51,090 bases of DNA, taken from contig NZ_QENY01000022.1 of the NCBI RefSeq assembly GCF_003096815.1, positions 1-51,090 on the forward strand, written 5' to 3'. The position numbers and the translations under genes were made by a program. Below the pieces are notes generated by a model. It was given only the letters and a program-made list of their open reading frames with translations. It was not told the DNA's origin and did no database searches. Shown piece after piece: positions 16,815 to 26,357 of the stretch. The first letter of the stretch is position 1. Each line of letters begins with the position of its first letter. Source of the DNA: Hallella colorans (GTDB lineage Bacteria; Bacteroidota; Bacteroidia; Bacteroidales; Bacteroidaceae).

Positions 16815-17375
16815 TTATTGCAAGCCTGTCTGCCGAGCTACGAACTTGCCGATAGTCTTGTCTTTGTGATGGTGGATAATGGCGGATGAAAGCTGCTGAT
16901 AGTCGTTAAAGGCTTGCTCGTAACGTTTTCTTAAATTGGAAATGGCGATCTGAGGCTTGACCGTTTTTTTAGCTTCCATATAGGCAGAATATGCCTCTTT
17001 TTGGCGAGTCACCGCCTCTTTCCATCGCTGCATAAGCTCGTTTTGGGGCGTTCCGTGCACGCTGCTGTTGGGACCAATGGTTACATAAGTTTTGCCCGGT
17101 TCGGTAATGACAAGCATTTCTTGGGCTTTCATTCTGTCAAGAATGGGTAAACGCACGATACATACGCGTTCGGTGTCGCCCTTAAAAGCAAAATGCCCAT
17201 TGAGGATGTATGTAGAATCGACATTATTCCAATTGGCATTTGTGAGTGGAACGAGATAGATTTTCTGTCCATCTTTGAGCTTGGGCGAGGTCGCACCATC
17301 TATGACAAAGGTGTGATGACCGTTAGAGCATGATAGCACTAATAAGGATAGCAACGAAAAAAGTATTTGTCTCAT
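16815..17375 (-). CDS. Small DUF4369-like lipoprotein
   Basis: I start this at the ATG at 17375 (MRQILFSLLSLLVLSC, then SNGHHTF), giving a 186-residue lipoprotein with an early lipidated cysteine. A longer in-frame extension would cross the terminator hairpin and has no signal peptide. The segment FVIDGATSPKLKDGQKIYLVPL...VDSTYILNGHFAFKGDTE strongly resembles the DUF4369 domain found at the N-terminus of many Bacteroidetes thioredoxin-like lipoproteins. Here the thioredoxin half is missing and a helical tail rich in K, Q and E follows. It is the first gene after the hairpin that separates it from the SusC/SusD unit. Confidence 0.65.
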   Translation of the reverse strand: MRQILFSLLSLLVLSCSNGHHTFVIDGATSPKLKDGQKIYLVPLTNANWNNVDSTYILNGHFAFKGDTERVCIVRLPILDRMKAQEMLVITEPGKTYVTIGPNSSVHGTPQNELMQRWKEAVTRQKEAYSAYMEAKKTVKPQIAISNLRKRYEQAFNDYQQLSSAIIHHHKDKTIGKFVARQTGLQ

Positions 17376-17432
17376 GCATGTGATGATTTTACTTCTTGGG
17401 CAAGAAAGGCGATGTGTGTAAAAATTAAAAAA

Positions 17433-17465
17433 CCGTCGTCTCGCCTTTGAGGTCGAGACGGCGAT
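17433..17465 (-). terminator. Terminator hairpin after the SusC/SusD lipoprotein unit
   Basis: GTCTCG pairs with CGAGAC, and the stem continues outward with a wobble to about 10 bp. On the minus strand it is followed by GGTTTTTTAATTTTTA. It lies between the 283-residue lipoprotein and the DUF4369-type gene and probably ends much of the SusC/SusD transcript. Confidence 0.75.
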
Positions 17466-17509
17466 TGTTGTATATGCGGGTGGAGGAGTTCGCACACTCG
17501 AACATTATA

Positions 17510-18361
17510 TCATTCTACACGCTTAAAGTTCCAAAACCATGCTGTTCCCCAGTCTCCGGCATTAGGTTCGCCAGCACATAGACGCAGTTCTTGGTCGGTG
17601 GCTTTCAGTATCTGGAACACATATTGGCGTTGATTATTGTAATTAGGCTGTATGCCCATCAATGGCATGGTGCCCTTGAAGGTGAGCGTGCCTATATCCC
17701 ATCCGCCCTTGAGGTGCTCGCTGGTGGCCGCCACGGAGCCTGTTTCGCCACGGCTTGTTTTCACATTGTTAGCTCCAAGACCCAGTGTGAACCATCCTTT
17801 TAGGCCATCTTTGGGCAGATTAGCCTTCTTGGCTTGCTCTTCTATGTCTGTGGCCTTGACTACCCACCATGCTGGACCTGTGCTCTCCATATAACCACCA
17901 TTGCCCCATAATCCATCGGGAGCTTCGCTGTTCCAAGTGTATTTATGCGACGTGAAGTTGCCTTTGCCATCGCCAAACAGCGTGGTGAGAATAGGGTCAA
18001 GGTCAGTAAATGTTGTAACCTTGATAGATTTGGGTGCCGACTTGGCCACTTTCATGTCAAAACCAGTGGTTTGTACATAGTATTTCACTTCTCGAGCAGG
18101 TGGTAACACCTGCACGTTGACCCTTGTACCATTGCCTATTAGTTCACCGTTTTCGGCATCATAAACATAGATGTAACGGGTAGGCGTGGTATAAACCACA
18201 AGATTGTTATTGCCCTCGGCTTGGGCTTCGATTCGCAATTCTTGTGAGAGTTGCTCAGAAGAAACTGTTGCACTTGGGCTTTCATCGTCTTGGGCTGGCT
18301 CGCAAGATGCAAAAAAGAGAGCGAGGCTCAACAGTGGAATGGCATATATTATTTTTTTCAT
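17510..18361 (-). CDS. SusC/SusD-associated surface lipoprotein of unknown function
   Basis: A 283-residue lipoprotein (leader MKKIIYAIPLLSLALFFASC, Cys20). An acidic linker rich in D, E and S (EPAQDDESPSATVSSE) follows, typical of lipoproteins exported to the Bacteroidetes surface. The rest is beta-rich with many aromatic residues, for example YIYVYDAENGELIGNG and AWWVVKATDIEEQ. It ends GDWGTAWFWNFKRVE. No enzyme motif is evident. Third genes in SusC/SusD loci are often surface binding lipoproteins of the SusE/SusF kind, so a ligand-binding role is plausible but unproven. Confidence 0.6.
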   Translation of the reverse strand: MKKIIYAIPLLSLALFFASCEPAQDDESPSATVSSEQLSQELRIEAQAEGNNNLVVYTTPTRYIYVYDAENGELIGNGTRVNVQVLPPAREVKYYVQTTGFDMKVAKSAPKSIKVTTFTDLDPILTTLFGDGKGNFTSHKYTWNSEAPDGLWGNGGYMESTGPAWWVVKATDIEEQAKKANLPKDGLKGWFTLGLGANNVKTSRGETGSVAATSEHLKGGWDIGTLTFKGTMPLMGIQPNYNNQRQYVFQILKATDQELRLCAGEPNAGDWGTAWFWNFKRVE

Positions 18362-18439
18362 GTGTTTGCTTGGTTTAAGGATGAATAAAATTTAGACGTT
18401 CTCTCGCCATGATTCGCATGGCTAAGAGCCACTCACGAG

Positions 18440-20221
18440 CTATTTCCAGCCTTGGTATTCTGAGTCGTGGCCGGTCCAGCCTTCGTTTTGCATGACGCTG
18501 CCTACCTTAACTTGGCTGTCGGGCATCTTTTGGAAACCAGCGGTGGCTTTGAAGCGTGCGGCGTAGCCCCCATTGTGAGCGGTGTTCTTGTCGGGTTCGC
18601 CACAATAGTATATTTGCTGGTTGTTTTGCCGTTGCAGGGCTGCTTCGGCTATATGCCAACGGCGGATGTCATTCCAGCGAGTGCCCTCCAAGGCAAGCTC
18701 CCAACGGCGTTCTCTCTGCAAGGCTTCCAATGAATAGGATGCGATGGGGTTTAGGCCAGCACGTGCGCGCACCTTATTGATGCCTGCAACATCTTCTTTG
18801 AGCTCGCTCTGCATTAGTAACACGTCAGCAAATCTGATCAGCACCAAATCGTGTATATTGTTCAACTGCATGTTGTTGTTGCCTTGAGCCCATCCAGATG
18901 GTCCGTACATCAGGTTTTCAAAGCAGCATAAGTATGGTATGTCTTTTTGTGAGAAAGCTTCAACCGAGCCATCATTTTTGGCTGTGACAGGTGACATTTT
19001 TTTGTTGTAATAATCGGTTTCTTGCACGAAATCGGCCCAACCGCCTTTGGTATAGTTTGGAAGTTGGTTCACATCTTGAATGGAGGCCTCACGTCGTAAG
19101 TCGTTAGGCTCCGCACTTGTCCAGTCTTGCACAAGATTGGGTGCGACCGGGCCAGCGCCCCATCCTTGTCCGAATGGGAATGTCTTGTCGTATGATTGGC
19201 CGCCACGCATGCCGAAATGGAGTGCCATTCCATTGGCATATCCAATGGTAGTGGACCAGTCTGCACGCTTGTTAAACTTGATGGCGAACATCGTTTCTGG
19301 GTTGATACCGTTGTCATTCTCTACCCATTTCAGGTTTCTCCCTTTGGTATAATAGTAGTCTTCTACCGTAAACCTATTGGTATAAGCCCATAGGTTTCTG
19401 AAATCTGGCACCAGAGTGTAGCCTGAATTGTTAACACAGTCGTCTATACAAGCGATGACCTGCTCTTTGGTGAGTGTCTGCCCGTTGGGTAATTGTACCG
19501 ACGTAAGCGGGTGGTAAGTAGTGCTTGTCAAGTCGGATATGCTCGTTCCGTTACAATAGAAGCCTGTGTAGAAAAGCCAAGCGCGTCCTAACATGGCCTC
19601 TGCTGTGTATTTGTCCACATGTCCATTGGTAAGACGCTTGGCTGGCATCGTTGTCGCGGCCGTGTACAAGTCTTGTAATATTTGTCCCCAAAGCACTTTG
19701 ACATCTCCTTGTGTCTTGGTTTCTCCAGACGGCTCGGTCATCAATGGCACATTGCCATACATGGATGCCAGCTCATAATGATAGAATGCGCGAAGGAAAA
19801 GAGCCTCGCCCATGAATTGTGCCTTGTCGGTATCGTTGAGTTTTGTGTTGGGAATTGCGGCAATGAGTGTGTTGGCACGGTTAATGCCTTCATATCGATA
19901 AGACCAAAACTCCTTTGTCATGTCTGCGTTATAGTTGGCTATTAGGTCCAAGGCTTGCATGAGTTTGTCGTTCACTCCGCCTCCGCCCAGCTGGTCATCA
20001 CTGGCAAGGTTGGCATAATAAAGGAAAGATTCTTGTGGATATGCCATTACAGCGTTGAGGTTTTGATATACGCCTGCCAATGCGGCCGTGGCGTCTTTTG
20101 TTGTGGCTGGGAAGTTTTCGGTAGACTGTTCGGTGTAGTTGCGCACATCATTGATATCGCAAGATGAGAATGTTCCTGCCGTTAACAATGCCACTCCGAT
20201 TATATATGATATTCTTTTCAT
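18440..20221 (-). CDS. SusD/RagB family nutrient-binding lipoprotein
   Basis: A 593-residue lipoprotein from the ATG at 20221 (MKRISYIIGVALLTAGTFSSC, Cys20); an upstream in-frame start would run into the SusC gene. The N-terminal half shows the SusD helical TPR core: a conserved KDATAALAGVYQNLNAV, then EFWSYRYEGINRANTLI, then FMGEALFLRAFYHYELASMYGNVPL. The C-terminus has the typical DLVLIRFADVLLMQSELK...INKVRARAGL and RERRWELALEGTRWNDIRRW blocks. SusD proteins form a lid over their SusC channel and capture glycans or peptides at the surface. The substrate cannot be told here, since no glycoside hydrolase, protease or sigma/anti-sigma genes accompany it. Confidence 0.92.
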   Translation of the reverse strand: MKRISYIIGVALLTAGTFSSCDINDVRNYTEQSTENFPATTKDATAALAGVYQNLNAVMAYPQESFLYYANLASDDQLGGGGVNDKLMQALDLIANYNADMTKEFWSYRYEGINRANTLIAAIPNTKLNDTDKAQFMGEALFLRAFYHYELASMYGNVPLMTEPSGETKTQGDVKVLWGQILQDLYTAATTMPAKRLTNGHVDKYTAEAMLGRAWLFYTGFYCNGTSISDLTSTTYHPLTSVQLPNGQTLTKEQVIACIDDCVNNSGYTLVPDFRNLWAYTNRFTVEDYYYTKGRNLKWVENDNGINPETMFAIKFNKRADWSTTIGYANGMALHFGMRGGQSYDKTFPFGQGWGAGPVAPNLVQDWTSAEPNDLRREASIQDVNQLPNYTKGGWADFVQETDYYNKKMSPVTAKNDGSVEAFSQKDIPYLCCFENLMYGPSGWAQGNNNMQLNNIHDLVLIRFADVLLMQSELKEDVAGINKVRARAGLNPIASYSLEALQRERRWELALEGTRWNDIRRWHIAEAALQRQNNQQIYYCGEPDKNTAHNGGYAARFKATAGFQKMPDSQVKVGSVMQNEGWTGHDSEYQGWK

Positions 20222-20234
20222 CGTGTTGTTTTTA

Positions 20235-23200
20235 TTAAAATTGAATATTGACGCCAAACAAATAAGTGCGTGGTTGTGGGTAATTGCCCACGTCAACGCC
20301 TGTTACCCATGCTTCGCTATTGTTAAGCGCCATGCCATTTTCTGGATCCATGCCTTTGAATTTGGTAATCGTCAATAGATTTTGGGCGGTGAAATATAAA
20401 CGTAGACGTTGGAAAGGACTGTTTTTCCATAGCTTGTTGAAATCGTATCCGATCGTCAAATTTTGAAACCGGAAGTAGCTTGCGTCTTCTATATATATGT
20501 CGGAGACTTGTTGCCAGTTGGGGCCTACGTTCATACGGGCAAGCAACGGATATCTGTTCGAGGTGCCTTCACCCACCCAATAGCTGTACACTTCAGAGGT
20601 ATAGTTTTCTTGTTCGCCGTCAGTGAACTTTCGATAAGAGCGTGCTACCTGTTGCCCCAAGGAGGCATAGCCTGTTAACGATGCGTCAAAGCCCTTGTAG
20701 CCAAGGCTGACGCTCATACCCATGGTAACATTTGGGTTGGGGTCGCCAAGCTCTGTCTTGTCGTCGGCGTTGATGATGCCGTCGCCATTGGTGTCTAAAA
20801 ATTTGAGGTCGCCGGGTTTGAGACCTTTGCCTTGTAATGAGTTGGCAACGTCTCCATTACAGTTGTTGGCAATGTATCGTTCGAGATCAGCTTGGTTTTG
20901 GATCACGCCGCCTGTCTTATACCCATAGAAATAGCCGATGGGATGACCCTCTTCGAAGCGCGCCATATAGCCAGTGTTTTGTGAAAGGTTGTCGTAGCCA
21001 CCCTCGTTGTATTTGCGAGAACTGTTCACTTGTGTCACTTGGTTGTCGTTCAAGGCAATATTGTAGTTAATGCCATACGTGAAATCGTGCCCAATTCTGT
21101 CTTGCCAATTCAAGGATAGCTCTATACCCGTGTTGCGAACGGTGCCGGCATTTTTCCATTGGGTATCAAAACCTGTTGTGGCCGCAACGGGAACATATAG
21201 CAATAAGTCTTTGGTTTTCTTGTAATACCAGTCGAAGTTCATGTTTAAACGCTGTTTAAAAAAGCGCGCGTCGAAGCCAATATCTGTCTGTTCGGATGTT
21301 TCCCATGTCAGGTCGTTATTGGCAAGACGTGATGGGCTGGCTCCTTGGGTGTAGCTGTCCTTATTGTTGTCAAACGAATAATTGGAGTAATTGTCATACG
21401 CAAAAGTGGCCTGATATGCAAAAGGCCCAGAGTTCTTGTTACCGTTCTGTCCCCAACTTGCTCTGATCTTAAAGTAATCTATTACGTTTTGGGCTTGTTG
21501 CGCCCAGTTTTCATTAGAAATGACCCATCCAGCGGAGAAAGAGGGGAAGTAACCCCATCGGTGACCGGGTGCAAATACAGACGAGCCATCAGCCCGAAGA
21601 ATGGCTGTGAGCATGTAAGTTTCCTTTAAATTATAGTTGATACGACCGAAATAAGACAGTCCTCTTGTATCTCCGTAAGGTGTGCCAGATACGGTAGCCT
21701 TACCGTCGCGATCGTTAGTCAGCGAAAGGTAGGCATGGGCGAAATCGCCAAAAATACTGTTAGTGGACCTGCCTTCCATTGATTCACCAAAACTTGGCTT
21801 TGATTCGCCGTATTCTGTACCTGCCAAAATATCGAAATGATGGTCTTTTAGTAGGTCAAACTTATAGTTGATGGTATGTGTGGTGCTCCATCCCCAGCCA
21901 AGTCCAAGTTGTTGAAGCACTTGGTCTGTAGTGCGTTTTTTGCCTGCTGTATTCTCGTTGGCGTTGAAATTGGGCAGGAATGTTCGCCACGACCACGAGC
22001 TATGATTGTAGTTGAATTGTCCTCTATAAATCAAATTCTTGATGGGTTGTATCTCGTAATATCCCACGGCGCTGAGTGAGAAGCCCCTACTTTTATTGTT
22101 GGCACTTTGCGAGTTTACCATGTCGTAGATAGGATTGATAGTATATGAATTATAGCTATACCATCCTTCTGTCCCCGAAGCTTTGAGGTCTTCGTTGTCA
22201 TAGTAGTTTCCTTCGCTGTCATAGAGTGGTACCAGAGGGTTGGCGCGCAGCATGTCAGAGATAACGTTGCCATATTGATTACCTATCTGTATACCTTGGT
22301 TTTGGCGGTGATTGAAATATATATTTTCTCCAATTTTTAGCACATCCATACCTTTGGCGTTGCGCAAGGCGACGTGTTCTGAGTTTAGACGAATGGTGAA
22401 ACGTCGATAATCAGACTTGGCAAACTTACCGCCGAAAATACCATCTTGATATTGATAACCAATACCCGTGCTGAAAGTGGAACGTTCTGAGCCTCCTGTT
22501 ATGTTTAAACTATGGTTCGTTATGATAGCGTTTTTGTTGCGTAGCAATTCCAACCAGTTTGTGCCAGGGTTGCTCCCATCCTTATAAGCGGCCAATAAGT
22601 CTGCGTCAATGAACTTTGACCAGTCGTAAAGTTCAACTCCACTGTTGTGGCGTACTAAGTTCTGTACTTCCATATACTCCTTTGCTGTCAGCAGATCAGG
22701 CATGCGATACACGTTCTGCCAACCCACATTGGCGTCGTAACTCACCTGAATTTTTCCAGCTTTGCCTTGCTTTGTCGTTATGAGTATAACGACGTTGGCA
22801 GCGGCTGATCCGTAGATGGCGGCCGAAGCGGCATCTTTCAATACGTCAATACGCTCGATGTCGGCTGGATTTAGGTTGTTGATATCACCTCCTGACACAC
22901 CGTCGATAACGTATAATGGCTTGGTGTCTCCGTTGGTGCCTGCGCCACGAATGGCCACTTTAAATCCATCGCCGGGCTGACCAGACGCTGCTTGTATCGT
23001 GACACCGGGGCTTTGACTCTGCAATGCGCCCAAAACTTGTGTCGTATTGAGTTTGGCAACATCGTCGCCTTTCACCTCGACAGTGGCTCCTGTTACAAGT
23101 TTCTTTTTTTGAACACCGTATCCTACCACCACCACTTCGTCCAAATTTCGATAGTCTTGAACTAACGAGATGTTAAACTCGCTGTTATTTCCCACCGTGA

Positions 23201-23495
23201 TTTCTTGTGTTTTGTAACCTATGTAAGAAATTACGAGCGTGGCACCGGGTTTCACGCTGAGAGAGAATTTGCCGTCGATATCGGTCACGGTGCCATTATT
23301 GGTGCCTTTTTCCATAATGGTGGCGCCGATCACAGGCCCTTGATTGTCGCTGATGACACCCTTGATGTTTTTTTGTTGCTGTACGGCCTCATGGGCAATT
23401 TGGCTGGATGCGGCGTTTACGGCTGGTGAAAAGCCTATGCCTAACACGATGTATGCGCCGGCATGCAACAATGTTTTTCGGAAGATTGAGTTCAT
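20235..23495 (-). CDS. SusC/RagA family TonB-linked outer-membrane transporter
   Basis: A 1086-residue transporter. After a signal peptide ending near VNAAS comes a CarboxypepD_reg-like domain (GVISDNQGPVIGATIMEKGTNNG...). Then the SusC-type box LDEVVVVGYGVQKKK, a plug domain with the typical PLYVIDGVSGGDINNLNPADIERIDVLKDAASAAIYG phrasing (in overlapping pieces), and a long barrel. A calcium-loop-like LDTNGDGIINADD occurs near the end, as in many SusC proteins. It ends in a phenylalanine (FGVNIQF). It is paired with the SusD gene 13 bases downstream and energised by TonB. The long 5' region suggests regulated expression, but no sensor for it is encoded in the window. Confidence 0.93.
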   Translation of the reverse strand: MNSIFRKTLLHAGAYIVLGIGFSPAVNAASSQIAHEAVQQQKNIKGVISDNQGPVIGATIMEKGTNNGTVTDIDGKFSLSVKPGATLVISYIGYKTQEITVGNNSEFNISLVQDYRNLDEVVVVGYGVQKKKLVTGATVEVKGDDVAKLNTTQVLGALQSQSPGVTIQAASGQPGDGFKVAIRGAGTNGDTKPLYVIDGVSGGDINNLNPADIERIDVLKDAASAAIYGSAAANVVILITTKQGKAGKIQVSYDANVGWQNVYRMPDLLTAKEYMEVQNLVRHNSGVELYDWSKFIDADLLAAYKDGSNPGTNWLELLRNKNAIITNHSLNITGGSERSTFSTGIGYQYQDGIFGGKFAKSDYRRFTIRLNSEHVALRNAKGMDVLKIGENIYFNHRQNQGIQIGNQYGNVISDMLRANPLVPLYDSEGNYYDNEDLKASGTEGWYSYNSYTINPIYDMVNSQSANNKSRGFSLSAVGYYEIQPIKNLIYRGQFNYNHSSWSWRTFLPNFNANENTAGKKRTTDQVLQQLGLGWGWSTTHTINYKFDLLKDHHFDILAGTEYGESKPSFGESMEGRSTNSIFGDFAHAYLSLTNDRDGKATVSGTPYGDTRGLSYFGRINYNLKETYMLTAILRADGSSVFAPGHRWGYFPSFSAGWVISNENWAQQAQNVIDYFKIRASWGQNGNKNSGPFAYQATFAYDNYSNYSFDNNKDSYTQGASPSRLANNDLTWETSEQTDIGFDARFFKQRLNMNFDWYYKKTKDLLLYVPVAATTGFDTQWKNAGTVRNTGIELSLNWQDRIGHDFTYGINYNIALNDNQVTQVNSSRKYNEGGYDNLSQNTGYMARFEEGHPIGYFYGYKTGGVIQNQADLERYIANNCNGDVANSLQGKGLKPGDLKFLDTNGDGIINADDKTELGDPNPNVTMGMSVSLGYKGFDASLTGYASLGQQVARSYRKFTDGEQENYTSEVYSYWVGEGTSNRYPLLARMNVGPNWQQVSDIYIEDASYFRFQNLTIGYDFNKLWKNSPFQRLRLYFTAQNLLTITKFKGMDPENGMALNNSEAWVTGVDVGNYPQPRTYLFGVNIQF

Positions 23496-24096
23496 GTTAT
23501 ATTTTATTTTCTTGGTTCTTAGTCATATTATGAGAAAAGAGTGATAGGTTATACTAAACTCATTGAGAATATTATGTGCTATTTATATGATAAATGTATG
23601 GGCGTAACGACGAATAGACGGTATAACCTTGTTGTACGTTTGTTTAGGTAATACTTTGTTTCATACGGTCATTTTTTATTAGGTTTTAAATTTCACGTTG
23701 ATATTTTCGGTTTGATACCCTATTATCATTGTGTTATTGTTTTAGTAGCTACACAAAATTAAGCGTATAGATTGCCATCGTTTTTATTATCATTTCAGTT
23801 AGTCGCCATCTTCGTGTCGCTCTTTTGTCATTCTGTTGCATAACGTCAGTTGTGCAGCTTGCCGCGCTCTTTTTATTAACAGACAGGCTGATTAGGAAAC
23901 AGAATTGGATATGGTAGCGATTATTTTTGAATAACTACATGTTGCAAAGTTATTGCAAAATCAGTGAAATGATTGGTGTTTTTTTGCCTTATGCTTGTAC
24001 TTTTTTTGAAATGTTAGCTTTTTGATGGATCGAATGGCATGTTTCATTTCAAGTTGTCTGAATATTAGCCTCACGGTTAATCATTTTTTTTTCGTC
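23496..24096 (-). promoter_or_regulatory. Long leader and promoter region upstream of susC
   Basis: Six hundred bases without a credible gene separate susC from the phospholipase gene. On the minus strand two -7-like boxes are visible: TAATTTTG at 23754-23761 and TAACTTTG at 23945-23952. Neither has a clear -33 partner. The second lies inside the inverted repeat TTGCAAAGTTATTGCAA (23943-23959), which could be an operator. The transcript leader would be about 250 or 440 bases. Confidence 0.35.
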
Positions 24097-25365
24097 TTAC
24101 AAAAATGGTGCGAGGAGATGGGCAAACCATCCCGTGAGCTTTTGCAAGGGAGTGCGCCATTTGTCCCAATTTTCCTCAGTGAGCTTGAAAGATCTTTGTT
24201 TCTCACGGTCGAAGAGCTTGTCAAGTTCGCTCGTGGTGCATTGATCCACGATCACGGCGTTCTCTTCGTAATCCCATGATAGGCTGCGAGCGTTGAGGTT
24301 TGCCGACCCGACGGTGCAAAATTTGCCGTCTACCATGATGACCTTGGTGTGGTGAAATCCGGGTTTGAACATCCAGATATTGCAACCTTTTTTCATTAGT
24401 TTGTGAGCGTTGTAATATCCACAATCTGGTGTGAGCGGCACGTCGCTGCGCACGGAGAGCATGATATCCACTTTGACGCCACGTTTGGCGGCGTGCCTCA
24501 ACTCGCGTTTGAGTGCTCGGTTGAGCGTGAAGTATGGGTTTATGATGCGTATGCTGTCACGCGCGAACCTAATGGCGTTGGTATAAAACTCCCGTATGAT
24601 CTTGTTTGATGTGTGTGGCTCTCTATTGATGATACCCACCATTTTGTGTCCCGAGGTGTCGCAGGTGTCTTCTTTCAGCCCCTTAAAATAGCTGTCGTCG
24701 CCCAATCCCCTGAAATATTTGGCTCCGTGCACGTTTTGTTTGGCTATTTTGTTCCATGTGTTGAGAAAGATACCTTGCAGCGTGTTCACTTCTGTGCCCT
24801 GTATTCTGCAGTGCATGTCGTGCCACTCGCCTACTCGGGGAGTGCCCTTGATGTAGTAGTCGGCCACGTTCATGCCGCCCGTATAGGCCACCTTGCCGTC
24901 TATGATTACGATCTTGCGATGGTCTCTCGAGAACACGTGATTAATCCACGGAAATCTTATTGGGTCGAACTCGTATATCTCTATGCCCCTGTCGCGTATA
25001 GCTTTGAGGTGTCGTCGTTTCAGTGGACTGTTGTTGCTGGCGTTGCCAAAAGAGTCGAACAGCGCGCGAACTTCCACGCCTTGGATAGCCTTGGCGGCCA
25101 GCAGGTTGAACAGTTGGGAAGCGATGGAGTCGTTTCTGAAATTGAAATATTCAAGGTGCACGCTCGATTTGGCCTGCTTGATGGCCTTGAATAGGTCGTC
25201 AAACTTCTCCTGCCCATTATTGAGTAACGTCACGCTGTTGTCTCGCGAAAATGTCACGCCGCACTCCTGAAGGTATCTCACTATGAGCGAGTCGCTGGAC
25301 TGGGCCGCTGCCCGAGAGTTGGAAAGGATTAAAAACGCTACTAATATATAATAGAATGATCTCAT
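24097..25365 (-). CDS. Cardiolipin synthase-like phospholipase D protein
   Basis: A 422-residue protein from the ATG at 25365, which overlaps the kdsD stop as a four-base ATGA. It has two HKD phospholipase D motifs: HRKIVIID followed by GKVAYTGGMN, and HTKVIMVD followed by GKFCTVGSANLNARS. This is the arrangement of cardiolipin synthases, which join two phosphatidylglycerols or similar lipids. Instead of the usual two N-terminal membrane helices it begins with a short hydrophobic segment that looks like a signal peptide (FYYILVAFLILSNSRAAAQ), so the enzyme may act outside the inner membrane. It closes the MscS-kdsA-kdsD unit, all concerned with the cell envelope. Confidence 0.83.
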   Translation of the reverse strand: MRSFYYILVAFLILSNSRAAAQSSDSLIVRYLQECGVTFSRDNSVTLLNNGQEKFDDLFKAIKQAKSSVHLEYFNFRNDSIASQLFNLLAAKAIQGVEVRALFDSFGNASNNSPLKRRHLKAIRDRGIEIYEFDPIRFPWINHVFSRDHRKIVIIDGKVAYTGGMNVADYYIKGTPRVGEWHDMHCRIQGTEVNTLQGIFLNTWNKIAKQNVHGAKYFRGLGDDSYFKGLKEDTCDTSGHKMVGIINREPHTSNKIIREFYTNAIRFARDSIRIINPYFTLNRALKRELRHAAKRGVKVDIMLSVRSDVPLTPDCGYYNAHKLMKKGCNIWMFKPGFHHTKVIMVDGKFCTVGSANLNARSLSWDYEENAVIVDQCTTSELDKLFDREKQRSFKLTEENWDKWRTPLQKLTGWFAHLLAPFL

Positions 25366-26357
25366 TCTGGTTGGTTTAACAATGTTGTGGCATAGCTGTC
25401 CACGATACCCAGTAGTTGCATGTCGTCGTTGCATACCAATACAGAGTGTATCTTGTATTGGTGCATAATGTGCTGTATCTCTGCTATCTTGGTGTTTGGC
25501 TTCACTATTTTAGGGTGCCTTGTCATGCTGTCGGCCACGGTGTGGTTGAAAAATTCGGCTTGCCATCGCTCCATAGCTCGGCGTATGTCGCCATCGGTGA
25601 TGATGCCAGTGACCCGTTTTTGGTTGTCAATGGTAACGCCAAGTCCCAATTTGCCTTTCGACACTTGGATGATGGCGTCGCCCAAGTGCATGTCCTCGGG
25701 CACGATGGGCATGTCTTCTGTCAGCATCACGTCTTCTGCAGTGGTGAGCAATCTTTTGCCCAACTCGCCGCCGGGATGGAACTGCGCGAAGTCGCGTGGT
25801 TTGAAGTCGCGCACTCTCATCAGCGCCACGGCCAGTGCGTCGCCCATAGCCAGTGTGGCGGTGGTGCTCGTGGTGGGCGCCAAGTTGAGAGGGCATGCCT
25901 CATGGTCTACCCATACTCTTAGATGCACGGTGGAGTATTTGGCCAGCAGCGAGTTAGGATTTCGGCTTATACCGATAATTGGAACCTTCATGTGCAGCAA
26001 GATAGGCACAAATCTCAATAGCTCATCAGTTTGCCCAGAGTAGCTCAAAGCCAGCACCACGTCGTCTGATGTCATTACGCCAAGGTCTCCATGATAAGCG
26101 TCGAGCGGATTAATAAAAAAGGCCGGTGTACCCGTGGAGGCCAGTGTGGCGGCTATTTTGGCACCGATGTTGCCACTTTTTCCCACGCCTGTCACGATGA
26201 CCTTGCCGTGGCAATGGTATATCATGTCCACGGCTCGCGTGAAGTTTTCGTCTATCTGCTTGGTGAGGTCGTTGATGGCTTGCGCCTCGTCTATCAAGCA
26301 TTGTCGGGCGTATCCTACCGATTGGGAGATACGCTCCTCGGGTGTGTCAGTTTTCAT
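25362..26357 (-). CDS. kdsD: Arabinose-5-phosphate isomerase (KdsD/GutQ type)
   Basis: A 331-residue enzyme converting ribulose 5-phosphate to arabinose 5-phosphate, the first step towards Kdo for lipopolysaccharide. The SIS sugar-isomerase domain (about 30-180) contains VIVTGVGKSGNIGAKIAATL and AYHGDLG. A CBS pair follows in the C-terminal third (GVTIDNQKRVTGIITDGDIRRAM in parts, ending with HSVLVCNDDMQLLGIVD). Length matches E. coli KdsD. The start overlaps the kdsA stop as ATGA, so the two pathway steps are translationally coupled. Confidence 0.93.
   Translation of the reverse strand: MKTDTPEERISQSVGYARQCLIDEAQAINDLTKQIDENFTRAVDMIYHCHGKVIVTGVGKSGNIGAKIAATLASTGTPAFFINPLDAYHGDLGVMTSDDVVLALSYSGQTDELLRFVPILLHMKVPIIGISRNPNSLLAKYSTVHLRVWVDHEACPLNLAPTTSTTATLAMGDALAVALMRVRDFKPRDFAQFHPGGELGKRLLTTAEDVMLTEDMPIVPEDMHLGDAIIQVSKGKLGLGVTIDNQKRVTGIITDGDIRRAMERWQAEFFNHTVADSMTRHPKIVKPNTKIAEIQHIMHQYKIHSVLVCNDDMQLLGIVDSYATTLLNQPE

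Noticed and set aside
23882..23894. The 13-base word CAGGCTGATTAGG, also present near 31706
   Set aside because: In 51 kb several tens of 13-base matches are expected by chance, and nothing else around the two copies agrees.
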